Positions 34,513-43,486 of a stretch of DNA of 64,000 bases are shown one piece after another. Position numbers and translations under genes: made by a program. The DNA comes from Candidatus Gastranaerophilales bacterium. GTDB lineage: Bacteria > Cyanobacteriota > Vampirovibrionia > Gastranaerophilales > Gastranaerophilaceae. A model generated the notes under the pieces. The model searched no databases and had not been told where the DNA came from. It saw only the letters and a program-made list of their open reading frames with translations. Location: assembly GCA_944324345.1 (NCBI GenBank), contig CALUVT010000002.1, positions 124,001 through 188,000 on the forward strand, in the 5' to 3' direction. Within the stretch, counting starts at the first letter, position 1; the number at the start of each line of letters is the position of its first letter.

Positions 34513-35622
34513 TTGAAAAAGTTCTTTTCCGGATTATTAACATTATTTGTATTCGCTGCTTTTGGTGCGGCTATTTATTTCTATCCAGAGTTCTTTCAAA
34601 GACAGATTGATAAAGTTCAGGGTATTTATTTTGTACATAAAGGTGATAAGGCTTTAAAAAAAGAAAAGCTGCAAAAAGCTATTGAGTATTATAATAGAGC
34701 TGTAAAACTCTACCCGGGACATTATGGTGCTTGGTATAACTTGGGAAATTTGTATGTAATTTATGAAGATTATTATTCTGCCGTTGATGCATATGAAAAG
34801 GCTTTTGAATATAACCCTAAAATGGTTATTGCCAGAATGAATTACGGTATTGTTTCTGCTGAAAAGTTGGGAGATTTTGACGGTGCAATTGATCAGTATA
34901 ATGAAATAATCAAAACAAAAAGACATCTTCTTTCTATTCCTTTTGTTTATAGTAATAAGAAAAGTTACAAGGTTAACAAAGGATTAGCCTTTTATAACAA
35001 GGGTGTTGCCTATAAGCAAAAATCAGTTTTCTTGAACAGTGAATATGAGATGAGAAGGCAATATTTGTTGAAGGCTTTAGATGCATACAAAGATGCTTGT
35101 AAAATCTTAAAGAAAGATTATGATTCCAGATACAATCTAGCGTTAACATATCATCTTTTAGGTGACTATCATGAAGCAGGTCTAAATTATTGTAAAGCAA
35201 TTGAACTTGCCCCTATGAATTATGAGGCTCATTATAATCTTGCTATTCTTTTAAAACATTTAAAATATTACAAAGAGTCATTAGAGGAGCTCGAAAAAGC
35301 AACTGTTTTAATAACTAATTCCAATGCAAATTCTAATCGCAAAAGATATGTATTTGATGTAATGAATGATGTTACAAGAACAATTTTGGCAAACTCTGAT
35401 AATGAACTGATTGACAAAATTAGTTCTGATAAAAAAGATACAAATACAGCTGTTACTTATGTTAATGGCAAAATTGTATTAACAGATGATTTAGACAATG
35501 CTATAATCAAAAATTTTAAAGTCTGCGGATCCAAGTCAGTTTTTCTTGATGAAATTGATAGTGGATATGATGAATATGATTATCTACGCAACAATGTAAA
35601 CATTCCAGATGTAGAGAATTAA
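34513..35622 (+). CDS. Membrane-anchored TPR protein
   Basis: 369 residues starting at TTG 34513, with GAGGT upstream. One N-terminal membrane helix (SGLLTLFVFAAFGAAIYFY) is followed by TPR units (LQKAIEYYNRAVKLYPGHYGAWYNLGNLY at residues about 55-83, further units near 90, 205 and 240). The last about 90 residues are non-repetitive and acidic. Probably an envelope scaffold. It converges on the ABC permease gene, overlapping its stop by 4 bases. Confidence 0.85.
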   Translation: MKKFFSGLLTLFVFAAFGAAIYFYPEFFQRQIDKVQGIYFVHKGDKALKKEKLQKAIEYYNRAVKLYPGHYGAWYNLGNLYVIYEDYYSAVDAYEKAFEYNPKMVIARMNYGIVSAEKLGDFDGAIDQYNEIIKTKRHLLSIPFVYSNKKSYKVNKGLAFYNKGVAYKQKSVFLNSEYEMRRQYLLKALDAYKDACKILKKDYDSRYNLALTYHLLGDYHEAGLNYCKAIELAPMNYEAHYNLAILLKHLKYYKESLEELEKATVLITNSNANSNRKRYVFDVMNDVTRTILANSDNELIDKISSDKKDTNTAVTYVNGKIVLTDDLDNAIIKNFKVCGSKSVFLDEIDSGYDEYDYLRNNVNIPDVEN

Positions 35623-36464
35623 CCCTTTACTGCTCCCTCATTTTCTCCTGATATAAAATATCTTTGCATAGCAAGGAAAAATATTAAAATCGGAATAGTC
35701 GAAAGTATTGAACCGGCAGCTATAAATCTCCAGTTTGAGCTGAACATTCCCTGTAGATTATTCACTCCAACGGGTAGAGTATACATGGTTTCTTTTGTCA
35801 ATACAATACTCGGCCACAAAAATTCCCCCCAAGATCCGATAAATGTAAATATCGCAAGCACGGCAAGAGATGGTTTTACCATAGGCATAAGAACTTTCCA
35901 AAAAACCTGCCAAACATTGCATCCGTCAACAATGGCCGCCTCTTCCATCTCTCTAGGAATCCCTAAAAATGCCTGCCTCATTAAAAATATCCCAAATGCG
36001 TTTACCGCAAACGGCATAATTAATCCCATAAAACCTGCAAAGTTGTTTACACTATCGACCAAATGAAGTTTTATTGTTATTAAGTAGACAGGAAGCATGA
36101 TAGCCTGAAAAGGAATCATTATAGTTGCAAGTACTGCAAAAAAAGTTATTTTCTTTCCCTTGAATTCCATTCTCGCAAGAGGATATCCTGCCATAGCAGA
36201 TAATATAAGGTTCAAGACAACTGTTCCGCCTGCAACTATCATACTGTTTATAAAGTATCCGATAAAATCTACCTTATCCCATACCCCTGTATAGTTTGCC
36301 CAAGTAAAATCAGATGGTATGATTTGCGGAGGATAAGCAAATATGTTTTCTCCATTACCCTTTAAGGATGTTGATATCAGCCATATGAAAGGGAAAATTG
36401 AAAGCAGTGAAACCGCTATTAAGATTATGTGTGTATACAAGTTTTTTAATTTTATACTTTTCAA
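35619..36464 (-). CDS. Sugar ABC transporter permease, MalG type
   Basis: 281 residues with six membrane helices. The EAA loop that contacts the ATPase is present: EEAAIVDGCNVWQVFWKVLMP. The first helix is preceded by a short cytosolic tail, as in MalG/UgpE/LacG. It pairs with the MalF-type permease encoded 15 bases upstream. No binding protein or ATPase gene is adjacent, so these must be supplied from elsewhere. The substrate cannot be read from sequence. Confidence 0.9.
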   Translation of the reverse strand: MKSIKLKNLYTHIILIAVSLLSIFPFIWLISTSLKGNGENIFAYPPQIIPSDFTWANYTGVWDKVDFIGYFINSMIVAGGTVVLNLILSAMAGYPLARMEFKGKKITFFAVLATIMIPFQAIMLPVYLITIKLHLVDSVNNFAGFMGLIMPFAVNAFGIFLMRQAFLGIPREMEEAAIVDGCNVWQVFWKVLMPMVKPSLAVLAIFTFIGSWGEFLWPSIVLTKETMYTLPVGVNNLQGMFSSNWRFIAAGSILSTIPILIFFLAMQRYFISGENEGAVKG

Positions 36465-36479
36465 ATTTTGTCCCTTCCG

Positions 36480-37352
36480 TTAAACCTGATATTTATTTTT
36501 CTCAAAACAAAGAATATTTATGAGAGAAAAAATCATTACTATTATTAGCAGTATAACAGCCATCGCTGATGCAAAGCCTAAATCCAAATTTTCAAAAGCT
36601 CTTTCGTAAATATAATAAACTATAGTTTTGCTAGAATTTAACGGCCCACCCTTTGTCATAACATAAATTTCAGCAAATACCTTCATTGCGGAAATTGCAC
36701 TGATTGTTGTAACAAGTGCAATAGTGGGCATAATATGTGGAATTGTGACCGTTAAATGTTTTGTTAAGAAGTTTGCTCCATCAATTTCGCATGCTTCATA
36801 AAGTTCTTTTGGAACACTCATAAGAGCGGCAAGGTATATTATCATGTAGTATCCTATGCCTTTCCAAATTGTGACAATTATGACGGAATACAGTGCATAT
36901 TTTGGGTCAGTCAGCCATCCTACTGCCTCAAATCCGAAAACTGTTACAAGATAATTAAGTATCCCTTGATCAGCATAAAGCCATTTAAAAGCAATAGCTG
37001 CAACAACGATTGAAACAATAACAGGCAGATAAATAAGAATTTTATAAAGGGTTACTCCTCTTATTTTTTGGTTTATCAAAACCGCAAGAAAAAGCGGTAA
37101 AATCGCAAGTATCGGTACTGCAACAAAAAGGTATATGAAAGTGTTCCACAAAACTTTATAAAATATTGGATTATGGAAAAGTTTTATGTAGTTATCTATA
37201 CCTATAAATTGAGGATTGTATATATTTTTAGAATAATCAAGAAAACTTAATATAAAAGTCTGAAAAAATGGGATGAAAAAGAATATTACAAGAACAATAG
37301 CCGCAGGTAATATAAACAAATAAGGTGCGTATTTCCCATAATATTTAAACAT
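36480..37352 (-). CDS. Sugar ABC transporter permease, MalF type
   Basis: About 290 residues from ATG 37352; an open frame to 37451 reaches into the divergent promoter region. Six membrane helices and the EAA loop ELYEACEIDGANFLTKHLTVTIP. Upstream on the minus strand TTGACC (37387-37382) and TAATAA near 37365-37360 could form a promoter whose TSS lies close to the ATG. First gene of the two-permease unit, back to back with the prepilin gene. Confidence 0.9.
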   Translation of the reverse strand: MFKYYGKYAPYLFILPAAIVLVIFFFIPFFQTFILSFLDYSKNIYNPQFIGIDNYIKLFHNPIFYKVLWNTFIYLFVAVPILAILPLFLAVLINQKIRGVTLYKILIYLPVIVSIVVAAIAFKWLYADQGILNYLVTVFGFEAVGWLTDPKYALYSVIIVTIWKGIGYYMIIYLAALMSVPKELYEACEIDGANFLTKHLTVTIPHIMPTIALVTTISAISAMKVFAEIYVMTKGGPLNSSKTIVYYIYERAFENLDLGFASAMAVILLIIVMIFSLINILCFEKNKYQV

Positions 37353-37392
37353 AAACCAATTATTACATTTTTTTTTATTTCGGTCAATTTTA

Positions 37393-37420
37393 TTGTTTTT
37401 CTTAAAGAATATGTTATAAT
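37393..37420 (+). promoter_or_regulatory. Promoter of the prepilin gene
   Basis: TTGTTT (37393-37398), 16-base spacer, TATAAT (37415-37420) with TGT extension. Its -35 lies 6 bases from the -35 of the divergent permease promoter, so the two may compete. Confidence 0.7.
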
Positions 37421-37453
37421 AATTGTAGACAATTAAGCTTTGGAGAGGCAATT

Positions 37454-38295
37454 ATGGAAATTGTGAACAATACTAAAAACATCGGGGGGGGGGCACTCAC
37501 AGCTTAGCCACTCAATTTGAGTCTTGCGTAAAAAGAGGTTTTACTTTATCAGAGATGTTAATAACCCTTGGGATAATAGGCATAGTATCTCTGACAACAA
37601 TCCCCGTAATAAATGTTATTCAAGAAAAACACTTCCATGCGAAGTGGAAAGAGTGTTATTCAATATTGAATAATGCATTTTTGATGGTAGCATCTGAAAA
37701 TCCAAACATGGTAGTTTCAGAAGAAAAAAGTTATGACATGACAAGAGAATTTATAGATACAATGTTATCAAAACTAAAAGTTGTAGATACATGTGGTATT
37801 TCAAAAGATTGGGATGATGAGATTTGTGATAATTATTATTATATAAATTCTCGTAAAAAATTTCCTTGGGCAGGTATTGGAAATATATATTCAGTTTATT
37901 ATTCTTTAGCTGGTGATAGGATTACTGGTTATGATTTCGACCTAAAAGCAGCTTTGCTGGCTAATGGTGCAGTAATTCATTTTGGCGGGGAGCATTCGGG
38001 TTATACAATATTGGTTGATGTAAACAGTGCTGCCAAAGGACCTAATGTTTTGGGCCGGGATGTATATGCAATGAGTTTGACTGTTCCGAAATATCCTGCG
38101 GCTTGGATTGCATATTCAAAATTAATAATAGTAGAAGATATTAAAGTATTGCCATTAGGTGCTGTTGGAACAATCGGACAAACAGATGGTAGTTATGGTT
38201 CTTCTGGATGTTCCAAAGATATCGGATCTGCTTCAGCAAGTAATGTATATTCTGCAGCAGGTGCCGGGTGTTCTTATAAGTATTTAAGTGAGTAA
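37454..38295 (+). CDS. Type IV prepilin-like protein, out of frame at a G10 tract
   Basis: GGAGAGG and an ATG at 37454 start a frame that meets a run of ten G (37484-37493) and stops at TAG 37505 after 17 codons. Downstream, in another frame with no usable start, lies a prepilin N-terminus KRGFTLSEMLITLGIIGIVS, the pre-pilin peptidase site and hydrophobic helix, followed by a globular domain with Cys pairs ending at 38295. One more G (or two fewer) joins both parts into a protein of about 280 residues with a 28-residue leader. The G tract in AT-rich DNA suggests phase variation; a sequencing error is possible. Confidence 0.75.
37484..37493 (+). repeat. G10 homopolymer, candidate phase-variation tract
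   Basis: Ten consecutive G residues ten codons into the frame from ATG 37454. No other G or C tract of this length was noticed in the window. Length 10 gives the OFF frame; 8 or 11 gives ON. Confidence 0.8.
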
Positions 38296-38357
38296 CTCTG
38301 CACTATTATTCAAAGTTATAGCTGGATTTCAAAACACAAAATACATATTATGCAATA

Positions 38358-39221
38358 TTAGTTTTCACATCTTGCAAGCCAAATATCGCTTACAACATTT
38401 TCAAGAACCCTTTTGCTTACTGAGCCTGTTAAAAATCTGTCAAGTTTTGATTTATTTTTTGAACCAAGTACGATTAAATCTATTTCGTTTGTTCTTGCAT
38501 AGTCAATTATTTTTTGTGCAGGAATGCCTGTTAATATAACTGTTTCATTGATTTTTATGTTTTGTTCTTGAAGCAGTGATTGCATATCTTTTATTGCACT
38601 TGCAGCATATTTGTGTTGCTGTTTTTGAATTTCGATTAGCCAATTCGTATCAAGAGCTCCGTCTAAAAACAAGAAGTTTGGATCTTCGTTTACCATGCAT
38701 ATATGAATTTCTTTGTTTTCCAGTTTTAGGTCAGGTAAAATTTTGCTGATAATTTCAAGGGAACACTTTGTTCCATCAGTTGTTAACAAAAGCTTTTTAC
38801 GGTTATTTTGCTCCTTTGCAATGTAGTCAGATATTTTACTGCTGTTAATTATTTCTTGAGAAACTGAACCCAGCCATTTTTGAATTCCTTTTTTCCCATG
38901 TGAACCCATTAAGATTAAGTCATAATCGTCGCTTTCTGTTTGTTCAAGTATGCTGTCTATAGCTGAACCGCAACTTTTTATTCTGTTGCCAATTATTAAT
39001 CCGAGTTTTTTAATTTCTTCTTCGGCATAGTCCAGAATTGTATCTGCTACGTTCGCACAAGAATAAGTAAAATTTTCTTCTTCTACTGTTATTTCATCCG
39101 GTAAAAAACTCCAGTCAATTACGCAAATTGTATCTATAACTGCACTCTTAATCCACGCTGATATATTATAAAGTGCATTAAAACTTATTTTTGAACCATC
39201 AGTGCAAAATAATATTTTCAT
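38358..39221 (-). CDS. Universal stress protein, tandem UspA domains
   Basis: 287 residues from ATG 39221, preceded by GGAGG; the in-frame TTG at 39236 overlaps that ribosome site. Two UspA folds lie in tandem (about 1-140 and 145-287). The nucleotide-loop motif MGSHGKKGIQKWLGS is good in the first; the second has LGSKNKSKLDRFLTGS. Tandem Usp proteins bind ATP or other small ligands under stress. Its role here is not clear from the neighbours. Confidence 0.9.
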   Translation of the reverse strand: MKILFCTDGSKISFNALYNISAWIKSAVIDTICVIDWSFLPDEITVEEENFTYSCANVADTILDYAEEEIKKLGLIIGNRIKSCGSAIDSILEQTESDDYDLILMGSHGKKGIQKWLGSVSQEIINSSKISDYIAKEQNNRKKLLLTTDGTKCSLEIISKILPDLKLENKEIHICMVNEDPNFLFLDGALDTNWLIEIQKQQHKYAASAIKDMQSLLQEQNIKINETVILTGIPAQKIIDYARTNEIDLIVLGSKNKSKLDRFLTGSVSKRVLENVVSDIWLARCEN

Positions 39222-39360
39222 TTCTTTAGCCTCCAATCTGAATTTTAATTTTTTAATAATATAATTTATGTTAAGGAAAATTACATTGTCTGGTATTCTA
39301 TATTTTTTTCTGCTATTATGTTCTTATGGGAAATGTTTTTATAGGAATAATGTTATAGTT

Positions 39361-39981
39361 ATGTCATCACAGCAAGATGTAAAACAAAAAGTCAATTTAA
39401 GGGATTATAAAACTTTAATAGAAACAATTGCAAAAGTAGAATATCAAAAGTTTTCTACATCTCATTTAATAGATTTACCTGAACTTATAAATATAGGAAA
39501 TCACACTTTATATATCCTTTTTAAAAATCATTCCCCTGAGAGTTTTAATACAACCTATCTTTCAACAGCTATAAAATGGGCGATAAGAAATGAAGTAAGA
39601 CGCAGATATAAATGGTACTCTTTGAAAAATCGCAGACAAAGTGTTGATACTGATTCCGAAGAAAACATAAGAGAAGAAGTTTATAAAACAATTCTTTCTA
39701 TTGATGAAATGCAGGATGCAGAGGTTCCGACTCAGATAAAGGCTGAGGATATGACCCCTGAGGAGTGTATTGAGTTAAGTGAGCTCAAGGCTGAAATTCT
39801 TGAGTCAATGAAGAAACTTTCTCAAAGAGAAAGGGAACTTATTGAATATAAATTCTTCAAGGATATGAAACTTCGTGAGATTGCTGAGGAATTCAATATT
39901 TCTCAGTCCAGAATTTCTCGTATTATTCAGTCAGGATTAGATAAAATTAAAAGGGATTTAAAAAAACAGGGGATTATTTAG
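39361..39981 (+). CDS. Sigma-70 family RNA polymerase sigma factor
   Basis: About 206 residues from ATG 39361; a frame from 39268 would add an unlikely hydrophobic leader. Region 2 is recognisable but divergent (LPELINIGNHTLYILFKN, then FNTTYLSTAIKWAIRNEVRRR). Region 4 is clear: LSQRERELIEYKFFKDMKLREIAEEFNISQSRISRII. The linker is short, so an alternative sigma of the sigma-28/ECF-like size class. No anti-sigma gene is adjacent. Its stop overlaps the GTG of gcvPB by one base. Confidence 0.85.
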   Translation: MSSQQDVKQKVNLRDYKTLIETIAKVEYQKFSTSHLIDLPELINIGNHTLYILFKNHSPESFNTTYLSTAIKWAIRNEVRRRYKWYSLKNRRQSVDTDSEENIREEVYKTILSIDEMQDAEVPTQIKAEDMTPEECIELSELKAEILESMKKLSQRERELIEYKFFKDMKLREIAEEFNISQSRISRIIQSGLDKIKRDLKKQGII

Positions 39982-41405
39982 TGAAAACTATTTTTGAAAA
40001 GGATAAAGGTATATCTGGGATAAACCTTTGTGATGGTGATTTAGAGTGTGATTTTCTGAAAGATGAATTTAAAAGAAAGTCTCAACTTGGTTTACCAAAT
40101 GTTAGTGAACTTGAAGCTTTAAGACACTATAAGGCTTTGTCGGACAGAAATTTTTGTATTGAAAAAGGATTTTATCCTTTAGGCTCTTGTACGATGAAGT
40201 ATAATCCCAAAGTAAATGAACTTTTAGCATCTTTGGATGGTTTTGTAAATTTGCACCCGCTAGTTGAGGATAGTGATTGTCAGGGTGCTTTAGAGTTAAT
40301 GTTTAAACTTCAAGAAGCATTAAAAAAAATTACAGGGATGGATTACATTACTCTTCAACCTGCTGCAGGGGCTCAGGGTGAGCTTACTGGCATGATGATT
40401 ATAAAAAAATACTTTGAGGTGAAGGGTGAGAAAAGATCAAAGGTTATTATTCCGGATTCCGCTCATGGGACAAATCCTGCTAGTGCACATCTTTGCGGAT
40501 TTGACATTGTCCCTGTCAAGTCAAATGAAAAAGGACAGGTTGATATAGAGGCTCTTAGATCTCTTGTTGACAGTGATGTAGCGGCGATAATGATGACAAA
40601 TCCTAATACTTTAGGGATTTTTGAAGAAAATGTATTAGAAATTTCTAAAATTATGCATGAAAATGGTTCGTTGCTTTATTATGATGGAGCAAATTTTAAT
40701 GCTATTATGGGCTATTCAAATCCTAAACTTATGGGATTTGATGTTGTTCATTTGAACTTGCACAAGACCTTTGCGACTCCTCATGGCGGTGGCGGACCTG
40801 GCAGCGGGCCTGTTTGTGTTGTGGAATGTTTGAAGGATTTTTTGCCGACTCCTGTTGTTGCTTATGATGGTAACAGGTATTTCAGGGATTATAATATCAA
40901 ACACTCTATTGGCAGTGTGAAGGCTTTTTATGGGAATTTTTCTGTTCTTGTTAAAGCATATGCTTATATTTTAATGATGGGTAAGAATTTGAAAGAGGCC
41001 AGTGAAAACGCTGTACTGAATGCAAATTATTTGAAAGAAAAATTAAAACAAGCATATTATTTACCGTATGATGAGCCTTGTATGCATGAGTTTGTATTAT
41101 CCGGTGACAAGCAGAAAGAATACGGAGTTTCAACTTTAAATATCGCAAAAGCTCTAATGGATGGAGATACTCATCCTCCAACGGTTTACTTCCCGTTAAT
41201 TGTTCATGAAGCAATTATGATAGAGCCTACAGAATCTGAAACCAAAGAAGTGATGGATGATTTTGTTAGCATTATGTTAAAAATAGCTGATGATGCAAAG
41301 GTTTGCCCCGAAAAAATAATTTCGGCTCCTCACAATACTCCCGTAAAGCGTATTGATGAAACATTGGCAGCACGACATCCAAATTTAAAATTTGTACAAG
41401 AATAA
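39981..41405 (+). CDS. gcvPB: Glycine dehydrogenase (decarboxylating) subunit 2
   Basis: 474 residues starting at GTG 39981. The PLP-lysine motif is NLHKTFATPHGGGGPGSGP; AHGTNPASAHLCGF is also typical. This is the C-terminal half of a split P-protein. Subunit 1, the H and T proteins and Lpd are not in the window, so the glycine cleavage genes are scattered. Coupled to the sigma gene by TAGTG overlap. Confidence 0.94.
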   Translation: MKTIFEKDKGISGINLCDGDLECDFLKDEFKRKSQLGLPNVSELEALRHYKALSDRNFCIEKGFYPLGSCTMKYNPKVNELLASLDGFVNLHPLVEDSDCQGALELMFKLQEALKKITGMDYITLQPAAGAQGELTGMMIIKKYFEVKGEKRSKVIIPDSAHGTNPASAHLCGFDIVPVKSNEKGQVDIEALRSLVDSDVAAIMMTNPNTLGIFEENVLEISKIMHENGSLLYYDGANFNAIMGYSNPKLMGFDVVHLNLHKTFATPHGGGGPGSGPVCVVECLKDFLPTPVVAYDGNRYFRDYNIKHSIGSVKAFYGNFSVLVKAYAYILMMGKNLKEASENAVLNANYLKEKLKQAYYLPYDEPCMHEFVLSGDKQKEYGVSTLNIAKALMDGDTHPPTVYFPLIVHEAIMIEPTESETKEVMDDFVSIMLKIADDAKVCPEKIISAPHNTPVKRIDETLAARHPNLKFVQE

Positions 41406-41421
41406 AAAAGAGAATAAAATT

Positions 41422-42576
41422 ATGTCAAAAGAGAATAAAAAATTAAAAGTAGCATTTCCTCACATGGGCACGGTATCAATTGCTTGGGCCGCAGCATTAA
41501 AAAAGATTGGAGTAGAACCTTTTATACCCCCATATACAAGCAAGAAAACATTATCCTTAGGGACAAAGCATTCTCCAGAGGCAATATGTTTGCCTTATAA
41601 GCTAATTTTGGGGAATTTTATTGAAGCAATTGAGGGCGGCACTGATTATGTAGCTATGATTTCATCTCCGGGGTGTTGCCGTTTGGGTGAGTATGGAAAT
41701 TGTATAAAAAATGCTTTGACTGACTTGGGATATGATGCAAAATATATTGAATTAACTCTTTATGACGGGTTAAAAGGTATGTATAATTTCTTAAAAGAAA
41801 TAAGCGGTAAAAATGACCCAATTTTGTTTGCTAGAGCTATTAATATTGCTATTAGGAAAGTTTTTATTCTTGATGATTTGGAGAACTTATTATCTTTTTA
41901 TAGAGCACGTGAAATAAATTACGGCGATGCGGAAAAACATTATAATAAAGCTTTGCAATTGATAAAGGATGCAGATAACACCAGAAAATTGAATAAAGCC
42001 AAAAAATTGGTTCGAGAAGAGATGCAAAAAACAAAAATTGATCCTAATAAGGAGGTTTTGTATGTTGATTTAACAGGCGAAATTTATCTTGTTTGTGATG
42101 AATTTTCGAACCAGAACATAACTAGAGAACTTGGAAAAATGGGAGTTCAAACTCGAAGAAGTCTTACTATAAGCAGTTTTTTGAAGGATGCTATTATACC
42201 TAAAGTTTTTCGAAAAGGTGAAACCCATCTTCAAAGAGCATTTCGTATGGCTAAGCCATATTTGATGAGGGATATTGGTGGAGATTCGCTTGAGTGCGTT
42301 TCTGATGTCGCTTACGCTGATGAAAGAGGAATTGATGGAATTATACATATCAGTCCTTTCACTTGCATGCCGGAAATTATGTCACAGAATATTTTTCCTG
42401 CTATGCGTGAAAACTGTGACATTCCAATACTTCCTTTGATTATGGATGAGCAGACAGGTAAGGCAGGCTATTTGACAAGGTTGGAAGCTTTTGTTGATTT
42501 GATGAGGAGAAGAAAGAGAAAGCTTTCAGTACAAACTTCCGGGGTAGAAGAAAAACAAGAAGAATTTATTAAGTAA
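41422..42576 (+). CDS. Acyl-CoA dehydratase activase-related protein
   Basis: 384 residues from ATG 41422. It resembles DUF2229 / 2-hydroxyacyl-CoA dehydratase-like proteins: AFPHMGTVSIAW at the start, a Cys-containing EAICLPYKL, SSPGCCRLGEYGNC, and near the end ISPFTCMPEIMSQN and MDEQTGKAGYLTRLEAFVD. The conserved Cys suggest an Fe-S cluster. The family's real function is unknown. The ATPase-type activase normally encoded with it is not adjacent. A relative lies at 47925-49001. Confidence 0.85.
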   Translation: MSKENKKLKVAFPHMGTVSIAWAAALKKIGVEPFIPPYTSKKTLSLGTKHSPEAICLPYKLILGNFIEAIEGGTDYVAMISSPGCCRLGEYGNCIKNALTDLGYDAKYIELTLYDGLKGMYNFLKEISGKNDPILFARAINIAIRKVFILDDLENLLSFYRAREINYGDAEKHYNKALQLIKDADNTRKLNKAKKLVREEMQKTKIDPNKEVLYVDLTGEIYLVCDEFSNQNITRELGKMGVQTRRSLTISSFLKDAIIPKVFRKGETHLQRAFRMAKPYLMRDIGGDSLECVSDVAYADERGIDGIIHISPFTCMPEIMSQNIFPAMRENCDIPILPLIMDEQTGKAGYLTRLEAFVDLMRRRKRKLSVQTSGVEEKQEEFIK

Positions 42577-42619
42577 GATGGACATTCAAATTATTCATTA
42601 ATTGAGGTTTTTATATTGT

Positions 42620-43486
42620 ATGAAAGAATTGTTTAAAGATGCTGTAAAAATAACAAATTATAACCTTATTTTAACTATTCCTTTAATAGTATTTGTAAAA
42701 ATTTTGGATTTGTATTCCTTGTATTCCAAGTACAGTGTTGATTCAGTTCCAAAATTTGTTATTGCATCTATCACAATACTTTTTATGTTTGGAGTATTCT
42801 GTGCCGGTTGGTTTTATATGGTTGAGCGTGCAGTTGATCTTTCAAAAAAAGTTTTCGTATTGGATGAGGACAGGGCAAAGGCTACTTTGAATTTATTTAA
42901 GACTATTCCTGAGGGTGTTGGGAAATTTTTTCTATCATTCGTTGGGGTTTATGTAATTTTCTTTTTCATCCAAATAGTGATTACTCCGTTGGTATATTTT
43001 TTAGGTGCAAATATTATAGGGCTCTTGGATGAAAGTTCAATGATGAGTTTACAAAAGATTATTGTTGATCCGTCATTGTCCAATGAGGGTATGGCGTCAT
43101 TTATTGATAAACTTTCCCCTGAACAAATTGTTTTTTTAGGGAAGTGGAGTCTTTTGTTTATGGTAATTACTTCGGTTGTAATGTATTTGCTTATGCTTTG
43201 GATTCCGGAAATTATTTATAAAACAAAAAATCCTATTGTTGCATTGTATCGCTCATTGGCAAAACTTTTTAAAGATTTTTTTGTCTCATTCAGATTATAC
43301 ATTGCTTTATGGCTGATAGGATTTGGATTGTTGTTTGTGAATACATTTGCTATTCTTAATCCTTTTGCTTATGTATTTATGAGTATAGTTTTATTTTATT
43401 TTGCTGTTTATTTTGTTGTATTAATATTTTTGTATTACGACAGAAAATTTGTAGACTCGGATGTTGTTGAAAATGATGCAGAATAA
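42620..43486 (+). CDS. Multi-pass membrane protein, unknown
   Basis: About 288 residues from ATG 42620 with six predicted membrane helices, for example ITILFMFGVFCAGWFYMV and VGVYVIFFFIQIVITPLVYF. A TTG at 42602 is a possible longer start. A hydrophilic loop (residues about 70-95) contains an Asp/Lys-rich segment. No family is recognised with certainty. Its end overlaps miaA. Confidence 0.7.
   Translation: MKELFKDAVKITNYNLILTIPLIVFVKILDLYSLYSKYSVDSVPKFVIASITILFMFGVFCAGWFYMVERAVDLSKKVFVLDEDRAKATLNLFKTIPEGVGKFFLSFVGVYVIFFFIQIVITPLVYFLGANIIGLLDESSMMSLQKIIVDPSLSNEGMASFIDKLSPEQIVFLGKWSLLFMVITSVVMYLLMLWIPEIIYKTKNPIVALYRSLAKLFKDFFVSFRLYIALWLIGFGLLFVNTFAILNPFAYVFMSIVLFYFAVYFVVLIFLYYDRKFVDSDVVENDAE

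Noticed and set aside
37555-38295. Prepilin starting at the ATG at 37555
   Set aside because: This ATG is inside the hydrophobic signature, after the peptidase site, so a protein starting there could not be processed as a pilin.
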